NCBI GenBank assembly: GCA_963580285.1
Contig: OY757013.1
Span: forward strand, 152,509,900-152,573,899
Source of the DNA: Lucinisca nassula
Lineage: Eukaryota > Mollusca > Bivalvia > Lucinida > Lucinidae
Direction: 5' to 3'
DNA: 64,000 bases
Part shown: positions 43,337-53,867 of the stretch, in pieces
Numbering within the stretch: the first letter of the stretch is position 1
How the letters are laid out: every line of letters starts with the position of its first letter
Notes under the pieces: model-generated
What the model was told of the DNA's origin: nothing
Database searches by the model: none
The model's input: only the letters and a program-made list of their open reading frames with translations
Program-made: the position numbers and the translations under genes

Positions 43337-44668
43337 TTAGCTCGCCTTACGAAAGTAAGGGGGAGCTATTGCCATACCACCGGCGTCAGCGTCGGGTCCG
43401 CATTTGGTTAAAGTTTACCTGCAGGCTCTTACATGTGATGTTTTACAAGTTTATTTTGAATATATAATTAATAATTGGTAAAAAAACAATATTTAACATT
43501 ATCATTGTACTTCATTTTACTGGTTTTTGGCTTAGATTGGACTTTTTGAGAAGTTGATGTTTTCCTCTGTATTACCTCCCTTATTTCCTTGTGTTAAAGT
43601 TTACCTGCAAGCTGCGTGAGTTCAAATCCAGGGGGAGGCATTTTTTTTTCTTTTTAAAAACATAGCGGGTCTGGGGCTCAAGGTCAAGGTCACTGGCTAT
43701 TTTTAGAAAAAAATTGTCATCGCTCTAGCGCCTTCATTTATTGATGGATTTTAATATAACTTCACACAATGTTGGGTATAATGATATCTCGATTGATATT
43801 GACCTTCAGGGTCCAGGGCTTAAGGTCAAGGTCACTACTTTCAGGGTCACGGGGTCAAGGTCACTGTGACTATTTTCAGAAAAACATTGTCATCGCTCTT
43901 GTACCTTAATTTATTGATGGATTTTAATATAACTTCACACAAATGTTAGATATGATGATATCTCTAGCAAGTTCGACTTTCAGGTTCTGGGGCTGAAGCT
44001 CAAGGTCACTGTGGCTATTTTTCGAAAAAACTTTGTGATCGCTCTAGTGCCTACATTTATGGATGGATTTTAATATAACTTCACACAAATGTTGGGTATG
44101 ATGATATCTCGAGCAGATTCGACTTTCGGGGTCTGGGGCTGAAGGTCAAGGTCACTGTGTCTATTTTTAGAAAAACCTTTAATCGCTCTTGCGCCTTTAT
44201 TTATGGGTGGATTTTTATGTTACTTCACACAAAGGATGGGTATGATGATATCTCGAGTGACTTTGACTTTCAGGTTCCGAGGCTGAAGGTCAAGGTCACT
44301 GGCTATTTTTAGAAAAAACTTTTGTGATCGCTCTAGTGGCTACATTTATGGATGGATTTTAATATAACTTTACACAAATGTTGGGTATGATAATATCTCA
44401 AGCGAGTTCGACTTTCAGGGTCCAGGGCTGAAGGTGAAGGTCACTGTGGCCAATTTTAGGAAAACTTTGTCATCGCTCTTGCGCCTTCATTTATTGTGGC
44501 TATTTTTAGAAAAACTTTGTCATTATTCGGGTTACTTTTTGGTTCTCTTTAATTTGCTGCAGTCTGTTGGGCTTTTTTTCACAGAAGAAAAAAAAAAATA
44601 GATAACTTGCCCTCATCCATCTTAGGCCCCAAAGTCGAGCTATGTAGTCTTCTGATAACTCTTGTTTA
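43337..44668 (+). mobile_element. P3 element, six or seven ~150 bp units
   Basis: Head TTAGCTCGCCTTACGAAAGT, AAGGGGGAGCTATTGCCATA, GGCGTCAGCGTCGGGTCCGC; CTTAC/GTAAG pair. Units carry CATCGCTCTAGCGCC, TGATGGATTTTAATATAACT, TCACACAAATGTTGGGTATG, and AAGGTCAAGGTCACTGTGGC. Tail CCCAAAGTCGAGCTATGTAG, TCTTCTGATAACTCTTGTTT. It splits a P2 relic, so it is the younger. Confidence 0.78.
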
Positions 44669-45272
44669 AAATGTTTTCCCTATATGGGTCTATGTAAAAC
44701 AAGTGGGTCCAAGGGCGGGCCGTTTTTTTTTTGACATCAGGGCTAAAGTTTGAACAACTTTAGTAGAGGTCGAATAGATAAAGCTGTATGTATACCAAAT
44801 ATCAAAGATATGGGCCCAAGTTTTTAAAAGTGTTCCCTTTATAAGTCTATGTAAAACATGTTGGCCCCTGGGTGGGGTCAATTTGGCCTACTGGAACAAT
44901 CTTGGTAGGGGTTCAGTAGCTGAAGCTGTGTACCAAATGAAAGGCATTGGCCTTCTGGGTTCAGACAAGAAATTTTTTAAATATTTTTCAAAATATACAG
45001 TTTAAGTTCTTATCGTCAAGATAAATATCAATACATGGTGGTTGCCTAGTGACGAATGGCATGCAAAATATAAACTTTATGCATCTTTTCTGACACATAA
45101 AGCATTTAACCTCAAAGTCACTTAGGGTGGCGGTGTATATGAAACTGAAGTAGACATATGTTACCCATAGTCAGGTTTTTAAGCTGTATGAATGGTACGG
45201 ATACTACGAGAAACAGTTGACTAAAATAGCAGGCTAAGCCTGACACATGGACAGAGTGCAATGGCACTAATA

Positions 45273-45506
45273 GAGCCCCGCCAAGCGAATTTGTGTCTTC
45301 GAGCATTCCGTCATAACAAATTTTAACTGCGCATGCCCAGCCATTCAGAGGGGCCAGGGATATGGCGTTCTGTCTGAAGGTTCCTCTTGATTCACTGCTT
45401 TTTAGCGAGCAGCGAAGGTTCTGGCGAGACTGCGCGGATGCGCAGGCTCGCCTGAACCTTCGCTGCTCGCATAGGCGATAAGTACCAAAATCGCTTGACG
45501 GGGCCC
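45273..45506. mobile_element. M5 element with 5 bp target duplication
   Basis: GAGCCCCGCCAAGCGAATTT to AATCGCTTGACGGGGCCC, AATA(G) on both sides (45269-45272, 45507-45511). The core palindrome GCGAGCAGCGAAGGTTC / GAACCTTCGCTGCTCGC is better paired than in the 8414 copy. Confidence 0.83.
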
Positions 45507-45510
45507 AATA

Positions 45511-46167
45511 GATCCACAGGCACCTGGGAGCGTTCTCAAAAGTGAATTGGTTAACCCGTATAAACATAGTCTTAAACATAGCCACTTTGAACCATTTACG
45601 AGCGTCCGTTTGTTTGAAACTCAGGATGTATGTCTCCAAAGAAATAGAATACCACTTTTCGTGTAATCATTTTTTGAGACAAAGTTTGAAAGAAGGATCC
45701 GCCCAGAAAGGACATGTATAAATTCATTTGGAAATCGGTGATCGAATGTCACGTTCAGTTAGTACATCTTATAATCATTATGTCTAGCCATATTAGTGTA
45801 AACTGAGCCATAAGGATCCCCAAGAGACACTTCTTGAAGCCTGAAAAGGTTTCCTCAATAATATCATCATAGTATTTGAGTCGTGGCAAAGATGACATGT
45901 CCGCCTAGTGACGATTCGGGTAAAACTGCACATCCATCGCTTGTCGCTGTCTAGTTAGTCTAATAGATATTGAAGACTCACGTAAAGTGCATACTGTTTG
46001 ATCAATATGTGCATGGTGGTCTGAATATGCTCTGGGCGAACATCTTATTTTGTAGCATTTCTTTTTCTACTGATATTTACTTTATTATGCTTGTATAATA
46101 ATTGGCTCGGCTAAAGCGTAATACGTACGTAAGTATCTGTTAGTCTGCTTGTACTATGATGCTATAT
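45511..46167. other. Unassigned stretch
   Basis: No repeat or gene recognised. Confidence 0.5.
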
Positions 46168-46284
46168 ATCAAGTACGAGTATTGCCCCAGTTACAGGCCC
46201 GAGATCCGTTGTATTGGCCCGAGGCCGAAGGCCGAGGCCAATACAGCTGATATAACTGGGCCAATACGAAATTACTTGATTAAT
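46168..46284. repeat. Inverted repeat around GAGGCCGAAGGCCGAGGCC
   Basis: ATCAAGTA..GTATTGCCCCAGTTA on the left pairs with TAACTGGGCCAATAC..TACTTGAT on the right. The inner arms are TGTATTGGCC / GGCCAATACA. Likely a MITE; no target duplication seen. Confidence 0.75.
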
Positions 46285-46534
46285 GGCAATTTTATTAATT
46301 AACACCATCAAAAACAGGATAATAGATTTTTTTTTATCTCAGCCTAATATCACTTGACCTACGTTAATATTTGGACCTGGTGTTAATGCAGAAAATGTGT
46401 ACAAAATCAAAGTACTGACAGCCTGACAAAGTGCTGACAGGTCGGCTGGTTATCCTTGATTTAAGCCTGAGACTTCCCATAGCCAAACTTGGTCAAAGGC
46501 TGATAAGTCCGATGTAAGGACTACTACGTTTATG

Positions 46535-48335
46535 CACATATCAAGTGAAGGCAATGATCAGGAATCGATACATTTACCTTGCATCTTCGATCCAAGACTC
46601 AAAAGGGGAAAGAAGCACACGGATACAGACACAAGTTGAAAGCATAAAGGACTGTCAGTGTTCCCCCTTCCCCCCCCCCCCCCCACACACACACACACTT
46701 ACCCCAACCCAAATGGCCAAACGGCTATCCAGAATAAAAGATATTACCAATACAATACATACATGCTTAACAGTGCCAATAATTTACCCCAATACAAGCA
46801 TGGGCCCGACCTGACACCAAACTGTCTAACTCAAAAGTACTTAGGCCGGAGCCTTCGAGTCTTGGGTCAGACTAACCGGAGTGCAGTTAAAGCGGGGAGC
46901 AAAGTTATCAATTGTGCTATGTTACCTATCATACATTTAGTCTGTTGTATTACATTTTGTCGTACCCAAACCTTTTTTGTCCCCGGTAGCGATAGCGGGG
47001 ACATATTGTTATTGCCCTGTCTGTTTGCTGGTTTGTTTGTACGTGGACAACTTTAACGTTGGTCATAACTTTTGAACCGCTTGAGTAGAGCATTCATATT
47101 TGGCGTGAAGGTTCCTTGTGACAAGAGCTTCACGTTCATGAAAAAAAACTTGACCTGTGGCCTTGACCTTTGACCTACTTAAAAGAAAAAATAACATTGG
47201 TCATAACTTTTGAAACGCTTGAGATACAGCCTTAACTTTTGAAACGCTTGAGATACAGCCTTCATATTTGACATATATGTTCCTTGTGACAAAAGCTTTA
47301 TTTATGCAAACAAATTTGACCTGTGACCTTGACCTTTGACCTACTTAAAATAAAAAATAACATTTTGGTCATAACTTTTGAACCGTTTAAGATTGAGCCT
47401 TCATATTTTACATGTAGGTTCCTAGTGGCAATAGCTTTACAATCGCATTTTTTTTTTACCTGTGACCTTGACCTTTGACCTACATTAAAGAAAAAGTTTA
47501 CATAAGTCATAACTTTTGAACCGTCTGAGATACAACCTTCATATTTGGCGTGTAGGTTCCTTGTGACAAGAGCTTTACATTCTTACAAAACAATTTGACC
47601 TGTGACCTTGACCTTGACCTTTGACCTACTTAAAAGAAAAAAATAGCATTTTGGTCAATACTTCCGAACCATTTCGGGTAGAGCATTCATATTTGGCATA
47701 TAGGTTCCCTGTGATAAGAGCTTTACATTCATGTACAATTTTGTGTCCACGACCTTGACCTACTTGAAAGAAAAAATAAAATTGTTCATAACTGTTTAAC
47801 CGTTTAAGATAGATCCTTCATATTTGGCATGTAGGTGCCTTGTGACAAGAGCTTTACTTTCATGTAAACGTTTTTGTCCTGTGACCTTGACCTATGACTA
47901 CTTTAAAGATTTTTTTATTGTTCATAACGTTTGAACCGTTCAAGATAGAGCCTTCATATTTGGCATGTAAATTCCTTGTGTCAATGGCTTCCCACTCAAA
48001 TAAAAAATATTGACCTTTGACCTTGAACTGTGACCAACTTCAAAAAAAAAAAAAAAAAAAAAAAAACATAAAATAAAAAAAAAAAAAAAAAAAATTGACC
48101 ATGCCCGGGGGCATGTTTGTGTTTCAAAAACACATCTTGTAATATTTTATATTGAATAAAGATTTTACGAAATGGAGAACTAAAACCATTGCAGGCATAT
48201 TTTTCCGAAATTTATTTACTAAGATCCATTATATTCAGGTTCCAGTAGGTCTTGTTGAAAGGATTAAGTTTAAAGGTCATTTATGACGGTGTTGAGATCA
48301 TGTAGAACTAAAAGCACAATGCTGCAGGAAAGTGA
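46535..48335 (+). repeat. R6 copy interrupted by P1
   Basis: GATCAGGAATCGATACATTT, AAATGGCCAAACGGCTATCC, AGCAAAGTTATCAATTGTGC, then P1 at 46979-48140, then GATTTTACGAAATGGAGAAC and GGTTCCAGTAGGTCTTGTTG. A C-run and CA tract at 46667-46697. The order matches 19530-20420. Confidence 0.78.
46979..48140 (+). mobile_element. P1 element, second copy
   Basis: Left cap GTCCCCGGTAGCGATAGCGG, right cap GGGGGCATGTTTGTGTTTCA ending CACATCTTGT, about eight ~140 bp units. A partial unit duplication lies at 47200-47265 and A runs at 48040-48093. Same orientation as the 35363 copy although the host R6 is in the opposite orientation. Confidence 0.84.
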
Positions 48336-49205
48336 AATCTGAAAACCGGATCAAATTATCTTAATTGCAATTAAACATTGCAATTTTAAGTCTGAAATAT
48401 TTCGAAGAGGGAGAACACTCTAAACTGCCTGATTAATATTCATGAAGTATTTATTACATCATAGTTGCAGTTAAATTCTTTGACTTTTTGAACAATCAAA
48501 ATATCTGGTGTTTTATAATCTATCTATCAGAAAATTACTTAACCACCCGTCTATATAAATTAAATTGATCTAAATCAAAATTATAAAATTAATTTCCTCT
48601 TATTTCAAACCTAAAATCTTTAAATTAAAGTTTACACGATTTATTTTAATATTTTAAATTTCAGATTACATGTTTATATATAGATTAAATGGTATGCAGT
48701 GATAGGCTTTATGTTTAGGAGACATTCAAAAAGCATTTTTTATTAACAATTAATAAACGATTTGTTAGTTTTAAACTGTTTAATGTTTCATTTAAAACAT
48801 AAATAAACGTCTGAATTCGAAAATGAAATTTCAAAGTATATCCCAAGTTATCAAATGAATATGATTCGCAGCCATCAGTGGCCATAAGAAAAAAAAATAT
48901 ATACAAAAAAAAAAATTATGCAATTTTCAAAGTTGATGCAGAAAGTAAACATCCACTATGATGTCACAAAATATTGCATTTTGGGTCTAAATCAACCAAA
49001 ATTTTACACTTAGAGGAAAATTGGTAGACAAAGATATAAATGAGCATAACTTTGAAATAAATGTGATTTTTTTCATAAATGGTCCTCTTTATGTCTTCTC
49101 TCAGTAAACGTAATACTAAAATATGTTCACTTTCGTGATAAATGACCTTTAATATTAAACGTTTAAACTAAATCCAAATGACAACTCAAGTAATAAAACA
49201 CTTTT
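48336..49205. other. Unassigned, very AT-rich stretch
   Basis: No repeat or gene recognised. Confidence 0.5.
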
Positions 49206-49372
49206 TCAGAAGTTATAAACCCTGTTGGTTTCATTGGGCGACAGGGCTCGAGATGTCATTTCATCTCAATGTCGGGTAAAAGTCCCACAAAATTGGAAAC
49301 AACGTCTCCAAAATGACCTTTACAGTGTTGACGGGGACGTTAAACCTCAAATCAAACAAAACAAAACAAAAG
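49206..49372 (+). mobile_element. SINE-3 3' half
   Basis: Starts in GTTATAAACCCTGTTGGTTT and ends CCTCAAATCAAACAAAACAA; 5'-truncated, as expected of incomplete reverse transcription. Confidence 0.82.
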
Positions 49373-49379
49373 AAGTTAT

Positions 49380-49615
49380 GGGCCCCGCCAAGCGATTTTG
49401 GTACTTATCGCCTATGCGAGCAGCGAAGGTTCAGGCGAGCCTGCGCATCCGCGCAGTCCCGCCAGAACCTTCGCTGCTCGCTCATACAAGCAGTGAATCA
49501 AGAGGAACCTTCAGACAGAAAGCTATATCCCTGGCCCCTCTGAATGGCTGGGCATGCGCAGTTAAAATTTATCATGACGGAATGCTCGAAGACCCAAATT
49601 CGCTTGGCGGGGCTC
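49380..49615. mobile_element. M5 element, opposite orientation
   Basis: GGGCCCCGCCAAGCGATTTT to CAAATTCGCTTGGCGGGGCTC. TTATG occurs on both sides (49376-49380, 49618-49622). The core GCGAGCAGCGAAGGTTC / GAACCTTCGCTGCTCGC is intact. Confidence 0.83.
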
Positions 49616-49800
49616 ACTTATGATATGATATTGAAAAGTTAAGCAGATAATATTTTACATTACGATAACACACCCGTGCGACATAGTGTATTTTTTCACA
49701 TCTCCAAAATGGCTACTTTTCTGATGAAAAAACCGCGATATATTTCTTATTTTTACTCTAAACAAAGGTTGTGGGTGCTCGTTAGAACCGCCTCATTTTG

Positions 49801-50225
49801 GACAATATTATGTGGAGCGCTCGACATAATATCTCGAACGCTTAACATATTGTCTCGAGCACTTGACATACTATATCGAGCGCTTGACATATTATTTTGT
49901 GCGCTCATCATATTATCACGAGCGCTCTTCATATTACCTCGACCGCTCAACATAATATCTCGCGCGCACAACATAGTATCTCGAGCGCTCGACTTGTTAT
50001 ATCGAGCACTGGACTTGTTATCTCGAGCGCTCTACATAATATCCCGAGCGCTCTATAATATCTCTAGCGCTCTGCATATTATCTCGAGCCCTCTACATAA
50101 TATCTCGAACCCTCGACATAATACCGCGAGCGTTCGACGTATTATACGAGCGATCGGCATATCATCTCGAGCGTTCGACATGTTATCTCGAGCGCTCGAT
50201 GTGTCATCTCGAGCCTCGAAATGTG
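49801..50225 (+). repeat. ~20 bp minisatellite, ATCTCGAGCGCTCGACATATT
   Basis: About 20 degenerate units around ATATTATCTCGAGCGCTCGA. Each unit holds the perfect 10 bp palindrome CGAGCGCTCG or a variant. It begins exactly where the right half of a MITE-A core should follow (after CCGCCTCATTTTGGA). The 212-codon frame across it is a repeat artefact. Confidence 0.9.
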
Positions 50226-50283
50226 CGAAGACTCAAACAATCCCGTGCATTCTGATCCGAGTTCTTGCTAATCGCATACCGAA

Positions 50284-50573
50284 GCCTCCCGCCCATGGGG
50301 TATATAAGAAATAGATTCGGCTGCAGGATGCTTCAATGCAGAGGACTTACCACACATGAGTACTGGTAAACCGCTTAGAAGGCCTAAGCTTGCCCATGAA
50401 AAGTAGTGCGAGTAGGACCGACCATGCTCATAAACCGTATTGGTTTCAATTTGCGGCAGGACTTGAGATGTCATTTCATCTCAGTGTCGGATAAAAGTCC
50501 CACAACATTGGGAGCAACATCTCCAGAATGACCTAAATATTGTTGGCGGGGTCGTTAAACCTCAATTCAAACA
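50284..50573 (+). mobile_element. SINE-3
   Basis: GCCTCCCGCCCATGGGGTAT head, diverged, to GGGTCGTTAAACCTCAATTC. Confidence 0.8.
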
Positions 50574-50598
50574 GTGAATTTTAAGTAACATACAAATA

Positions 50599-50947
50599 CA
50601 GTAGAACTTCGATGGCTCGAACACCGATGGCTCGTTTACCCTGGCTGGGTCGAACCTGTTCTTGAGTCCCTAGGGAATTTCCCTACATAAGGAATAGGGA
50701 GGGTAATATTTAGGATATTTTCGTGTTTTATCATGAAAATGTATGCTGTGTGTACTCATTAGAATCGCCTCGATGAGGCGATTCTAATGAGTACACACAG
50801 CATACACTTTTCAATACATAACACCGAAAAGATGTCCAAAAGTATCTCGTTATGCCCCCTGGCAGTAGCCCTCAGTGGCTCGAACTACCGCTATCTCGAA
50901 CAGATTTTCTTGGTCCCAAAGGTGTTCGAGCCATTGAAGTTAGACTG
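50599..50947. mobile_element. MITE-T (pogo/Tigger-like ends) carrying the shared core hairpin
   Basis: Ends CAGTAGAACTTCGATGGCTC and, inverted, CAGTCTAACTTCAATGGCTC. TA stands directly outside on both sides. At 50741-50805 GTATGCTGTGTGTACTCATT plus AGAATCGCCT pairs perfectly with its complement around a 5-base loop. This arm is a variant of the MITE-A/B core. The CAGTANAAC-type end and TA target are usual in pogo/Tigger-derived MITEs. Confidence 0.85.
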
Positions 50948-51008
50948 TATTGCTAAATGGGCGAAACGATTAAGCTTTGGACAAGAAACAGTCGTTAATA
51001 CATCAGGT

Positions 51009-51247
51009 TAACAAGCCCACCTCTCCAAATCCCAGTTTATATTGAGAAAACTGGGGTTTACAGGGGTACGCATTATTTGTATTGTTTCTGCTCCAAGAGA
51101 TACGCTGTCGGTACTTGTTGCATCCGCTTCATTGTGGCGGTTCTAACGAGTACCAAAAACATATGTTTCGAATATAAATACGAATGATATTTTTATCAGA
51201 AAAATCACCGTTTTGGACACACGAAAGAATGGGTGTGTTATCGTAAT
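51009..51247. mobile_element. MITE-A, degenerate core
   Basis: AACAAGCCCACCTCTCCAAA arm to GGGTGTGTTATCGTAATGAA end; core reduced to CCGCTTCATTGTGGCGGTTC. Confidence 0.75.
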
Positions 51248-51305
51248 GAACACACCTCGGACTCGGCCTTGGAAATACACATTATAACGATTTTCTGTTT
51301 ATTTT

Positions 51306-51307
<2 letters not shown>

Positions 51308-51378
<71 letters not shown>

Positions 51379-51413
51379 GGTGTGTGTGTGTGTGTGTGTG
51401 TGTGGGGGGGGTG
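51308..51413 (+). repeat. (TC)n-(TG)n-G microsatellite
   Basis: About 60 bases of TC, then TG repeats and a G run. A MITE-type remnant (GGTTCTAACGGGTATTCATT) lies at 51520-51600. Confidence 0.95.
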
Positions 51414-51603
51414 TTAATGACCAATGGAATAACAAGAAATTGGGTCAAAACCGGAAAAATGACGTTTCGTATATCGCTGTTCAAAGAATGGACTCTGGTT
51501 TCTAGTAAAACTCTATTTGTGGAGGTTCTAACGGGTATTCATTTTTAAGAGCATAAATAAGATACATGTATACTCCTGTAAACTCCAGTTTAACTATGCT
51601 GTT

Positions 51604-51842
51604 TTAATTGTTTAATTTGAGGTTTACTACTACCCGACATTGAGATGAAGTGATATCTCAATCCCTGCCACCCATTGAAACAAATAGGTTTTATATGCAT
51701 GGACGTTCCGGCTGAAACCACTTTGCCTGGGCAGGCTTAGATCCTCTATGTGGATTACTACTACTCATGTGCGCTTGGCTTCAGCTGTGTGGAAGCAGCA
51801 TGCAGCCAAATCTATTTCTCCAAGCCCCGGTGGGCAGGGGCC
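51604..51842 (-). mobile_element. SINE-3, minus strand, internally shortened
   Basis: AATTGTTTAATTTGAGGTTT to CCCCGGTGGGCAGGGGC. The GTCCCC...CTTCCAATTTTGTGGG segment is missing. ATGCTGTT flanks it (51596-51603, 51843-51850). A diverged plus-strand piece of SINE-3 follows at ~51890-51980. Confidence 0.8.
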
Positions 51843-52028
51843 ATGCTGTTAACTGGAACGGTTAATATTAATGATTATAGGACTAGGTATGCAATTCGTC
51901 CCAATGTCGCGTAAACGTCCGACGGACTTGCAGGCAACGCCCCAAAATGACTGAAATATTGTTGGCAGCGCCTTCACAACTTAAACAGTTAAAATCTATA
52001 AAAAGTGGGGTTTTAGGATATGCTTGAG

Positions 52029-52328
52029 TTTTGTTTGTTTGATTCGAGGTTTAACGTCCCCGTCGACACTATATAGGTCATTTTGGAGACGTTACTTCCA
52101 ATTTTGTGGGACTTTTACCCGACATTCAGATGAAATGACATTTCAAGCCCTGTCGCCGAAAGAAACCAATAGGGTTTATAAACATGGACGCTCCAACTAG
52201 CAACCCTTTGCCTGGGCAGGCTTAGATCCCCTAAGCCGTTTACCAGTACTCGAGTGTGGTCAGTTTCAGCTCTGCGTGGAAGCATCATGCAACCCATCTA
52301 TTTCTTCAAGCCCCGATGGGCGGGGGCC
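52029..52328 (-). mobile_element. SINE-3, minus strand
   Basis: TTTTGTTTGTTTGATTCGAG tail complement to GCCCCGATGGGCGGGGGCC head complement. CTTGAG is present on both sides but is short. Confidence 0.85.
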
Positions 52329-52424
52329 TGGGATCTTGAGAGCACAGACTTGTTGACTTGATGGCCAGAAAAGGGAAGCAGCCAAACTGGTGCTTCGATA
52401 TGATCCAGAGCGCCCATGGTAATA

Positions 52425-52700
52425 TATTGAGTGCTTTGAATTAGATGCTGAGCGCTCGAGATAGCATGTCGAGTGCTCGAGATGACATATCGATCGCTCG
52501 CGACAATATGTCGAGCGCTCGAGATAACATGTCGAGCGCTCGCGTTATTATGTGGAGCGCTCTAAATGTTATGTAGAGCACTCGAAATAATAGACAGTCC
52601 GCTTAAGATATTATGTGGAACGTTCGAAATATTGTGTAAATCGCTCGAGATAATATGTTGAGCGCTCGAGATGATATGTCGAGCACTCAACATAATATTT
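52425..52700 (-). repeat. ~20 bp minisatellite, inverted arm
   Basis: Units GAGCGCTCGAGATAATATGT are the complement of those at 49801-50225. About 13 degenerate units. Confidence 0.88.
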
Positions 52701-53069
52701 TTCAAAATATTATATTGAATGTCCTAGATGCACCACCGTACAAAATGCACAGATTTCCATCAGAAAAGTAACCATTTGTGAGATATGAAAAGGTACAATA
52801 TATCCACATAGGTATGTTATGTGTTAATCCAAAAAGGAGGCTTCGGTACAATGTATCTAAAGAGTTTGCCTTCTGAAAAGTAAATGTCTGATCAGACCAC
52901 ATATGTACGAATTATTAATATTAATATCTAGACGTTGAGCTGAAAGCCCATTTTTATAGTTTACTGCTGTTTGGTCTAGAACCGAGGCAAAACCAACAAC
53001 AATAACAAAAAAAAAAAAAAAACAAAAAAAAAAAACAATACGTACTGCATTTCATGTTCTATCGGTAAT

Positions 53070-53232
53070 AGATATATCCATTGTTTTTGTGAAATATTGG
53101 TAAATATTTGTACTGATTAATATCTGTACAGGATGATTTGACGAGCCCGCCAGGGCGAGTCTAATTATCCTGAACAGATGTCAATCAGTACAAATATTTA
53201 CCAATATTTCTCAAAAACAAATGGATACATGT
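53070..53232. repeat. ~65 bp-arm inverted repeat
   Basis: GAAATATTGGTAAATATTTG, TACTGATTAATATCTGTACA, GGAT on the left pair with ATCCTGAACAGATGTCAATC, AGTACAAATATTTACCAATA on the right. The centre is GACGAGCCCGCCAGGGCGAGTC. Likely a MITE. Confidence 0.8.
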
Positions 53233-53463
53233 ATATCTGTTTAAATCCACAGTACATGGTATCAGTGCATGATAACAATACATTTATCAGTACATGATAT
53301 CAGTACATGATAACAATACATTTATCAAAATTTATTAGTACTGCAAACACCAAAGGAAAGTACTGGAAGCTATGGATTAATAAGAGATTAACCCATAAAA
53401 CGCCAAGAAAAATTCTACAGCAGACGAGTCTCATTATTGTTTTGCAATTTTGAGAGGAAATAA

Positions 53464-53826
53464 GGCTTCATGTTTCATGTGAATCTTCTGCAGACTTATA
53501 TGGCTTCATGTTTCATGTGTATCTTCTGCAGAATTATATGGCTTCATGTTTCATGTGAATCGTCTGCAGACTTATATGGCTTCATGTTTCATGTGAATCG
53601 TCTGCAGACTTATATGGCTTAATGTTTCATGTGAATCGTCCGCAGACTTATATGGCTTAATGTTTCATGTGAATCGTCTGCAGATTTATATGGCTTAATG
53701 TTTCATGTGAATCGTCTGCAGCTTTATATGGATTCATGTTTCATGTGAATCGTCTGCAGACTTATATGGCTTCATGTTTCATGTGAATCGTCTGCAGACG
53801 ATTCACATGAAACATGAAGCCATATT
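53464..53826 (+). repeat. 38 bp minisatellite, nine units, capped by one inverted unit
   Basis: Units start at 53464, 53502, 53540, 53578, 53616, 53654, 53692, 53730 and 53768: GGCTTCATGTTTCATGTGAA, TCGTCTGCAGACTTATAT. The array ends at a CTGCAG where the sequence turns back as GACGATTCACATGAAACATG, AAGCC. Confidence 0.95.
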
Positions 53827-53867
53827 TTCTCTAAGAAATAAGATATAGGTGCTTCGAAAATGCCGTT

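Larger units (their letters stand above)
42085..45005 (-). repeat. P2-type relic, minus strand, repeatedly interrupted
   Basis: Complement of P2 units at 42085-42430, 43046-43330 and 44669-45005: TCCACTAGATGGGACTACAA, ACCAAATATCAAAGGCC, GAAATTTTTCCCTGTAAGGG. It is interrupted by SINE-3 copies (42461-43045) and by P3 (43337-44668). Confidence 0.7.
49657..52835. mobile_element. Foldback-like composite with minisatellite arms
   Basis: Left end: ACATTACGATAACACACCCG, CACATCTCCAAAATGGCTAC, half core hairpin, then a minisatellite. Right end, inverted: minisatellite, then the complement of TTTTCATATCTCACAAATGG, TTACTTTTCTGATGGAAA and a diverged CACATAACATACCTATGTGG end. The arms are ~570 and ~400 bp. 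The 2.2 kb between them holds SINE-3 copies, a MITE-T, another MITE-A and a microsatellite. No protein is encoded. Confidence 0.65.

Noticed and set aside
45118..45639. 173-codon minus-strand frame
   Set aside because: Most of it is translation of the M5 element; similar peptides appear from the other M5 copies in both orientations.
49676..50314. 212-codon open frame on the plus strand
   Set aside because: It lies almost wholly in the ~20 bp minisatellite; its repeating SRALDILSRAL-type peptide follows the repeat, not a gene.
51308..51484. Arg-Glu repeat frame on the minus strand
   Set aside because: Translation of the TC/GA microsatellite.
53464..53826. CRISPR array
   Set aside because: Units are contiguous 38 bp tandem repeats with no unique spacers, in a eukaryotic context. 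The same holds for 49801-50225 and 40020-41030.
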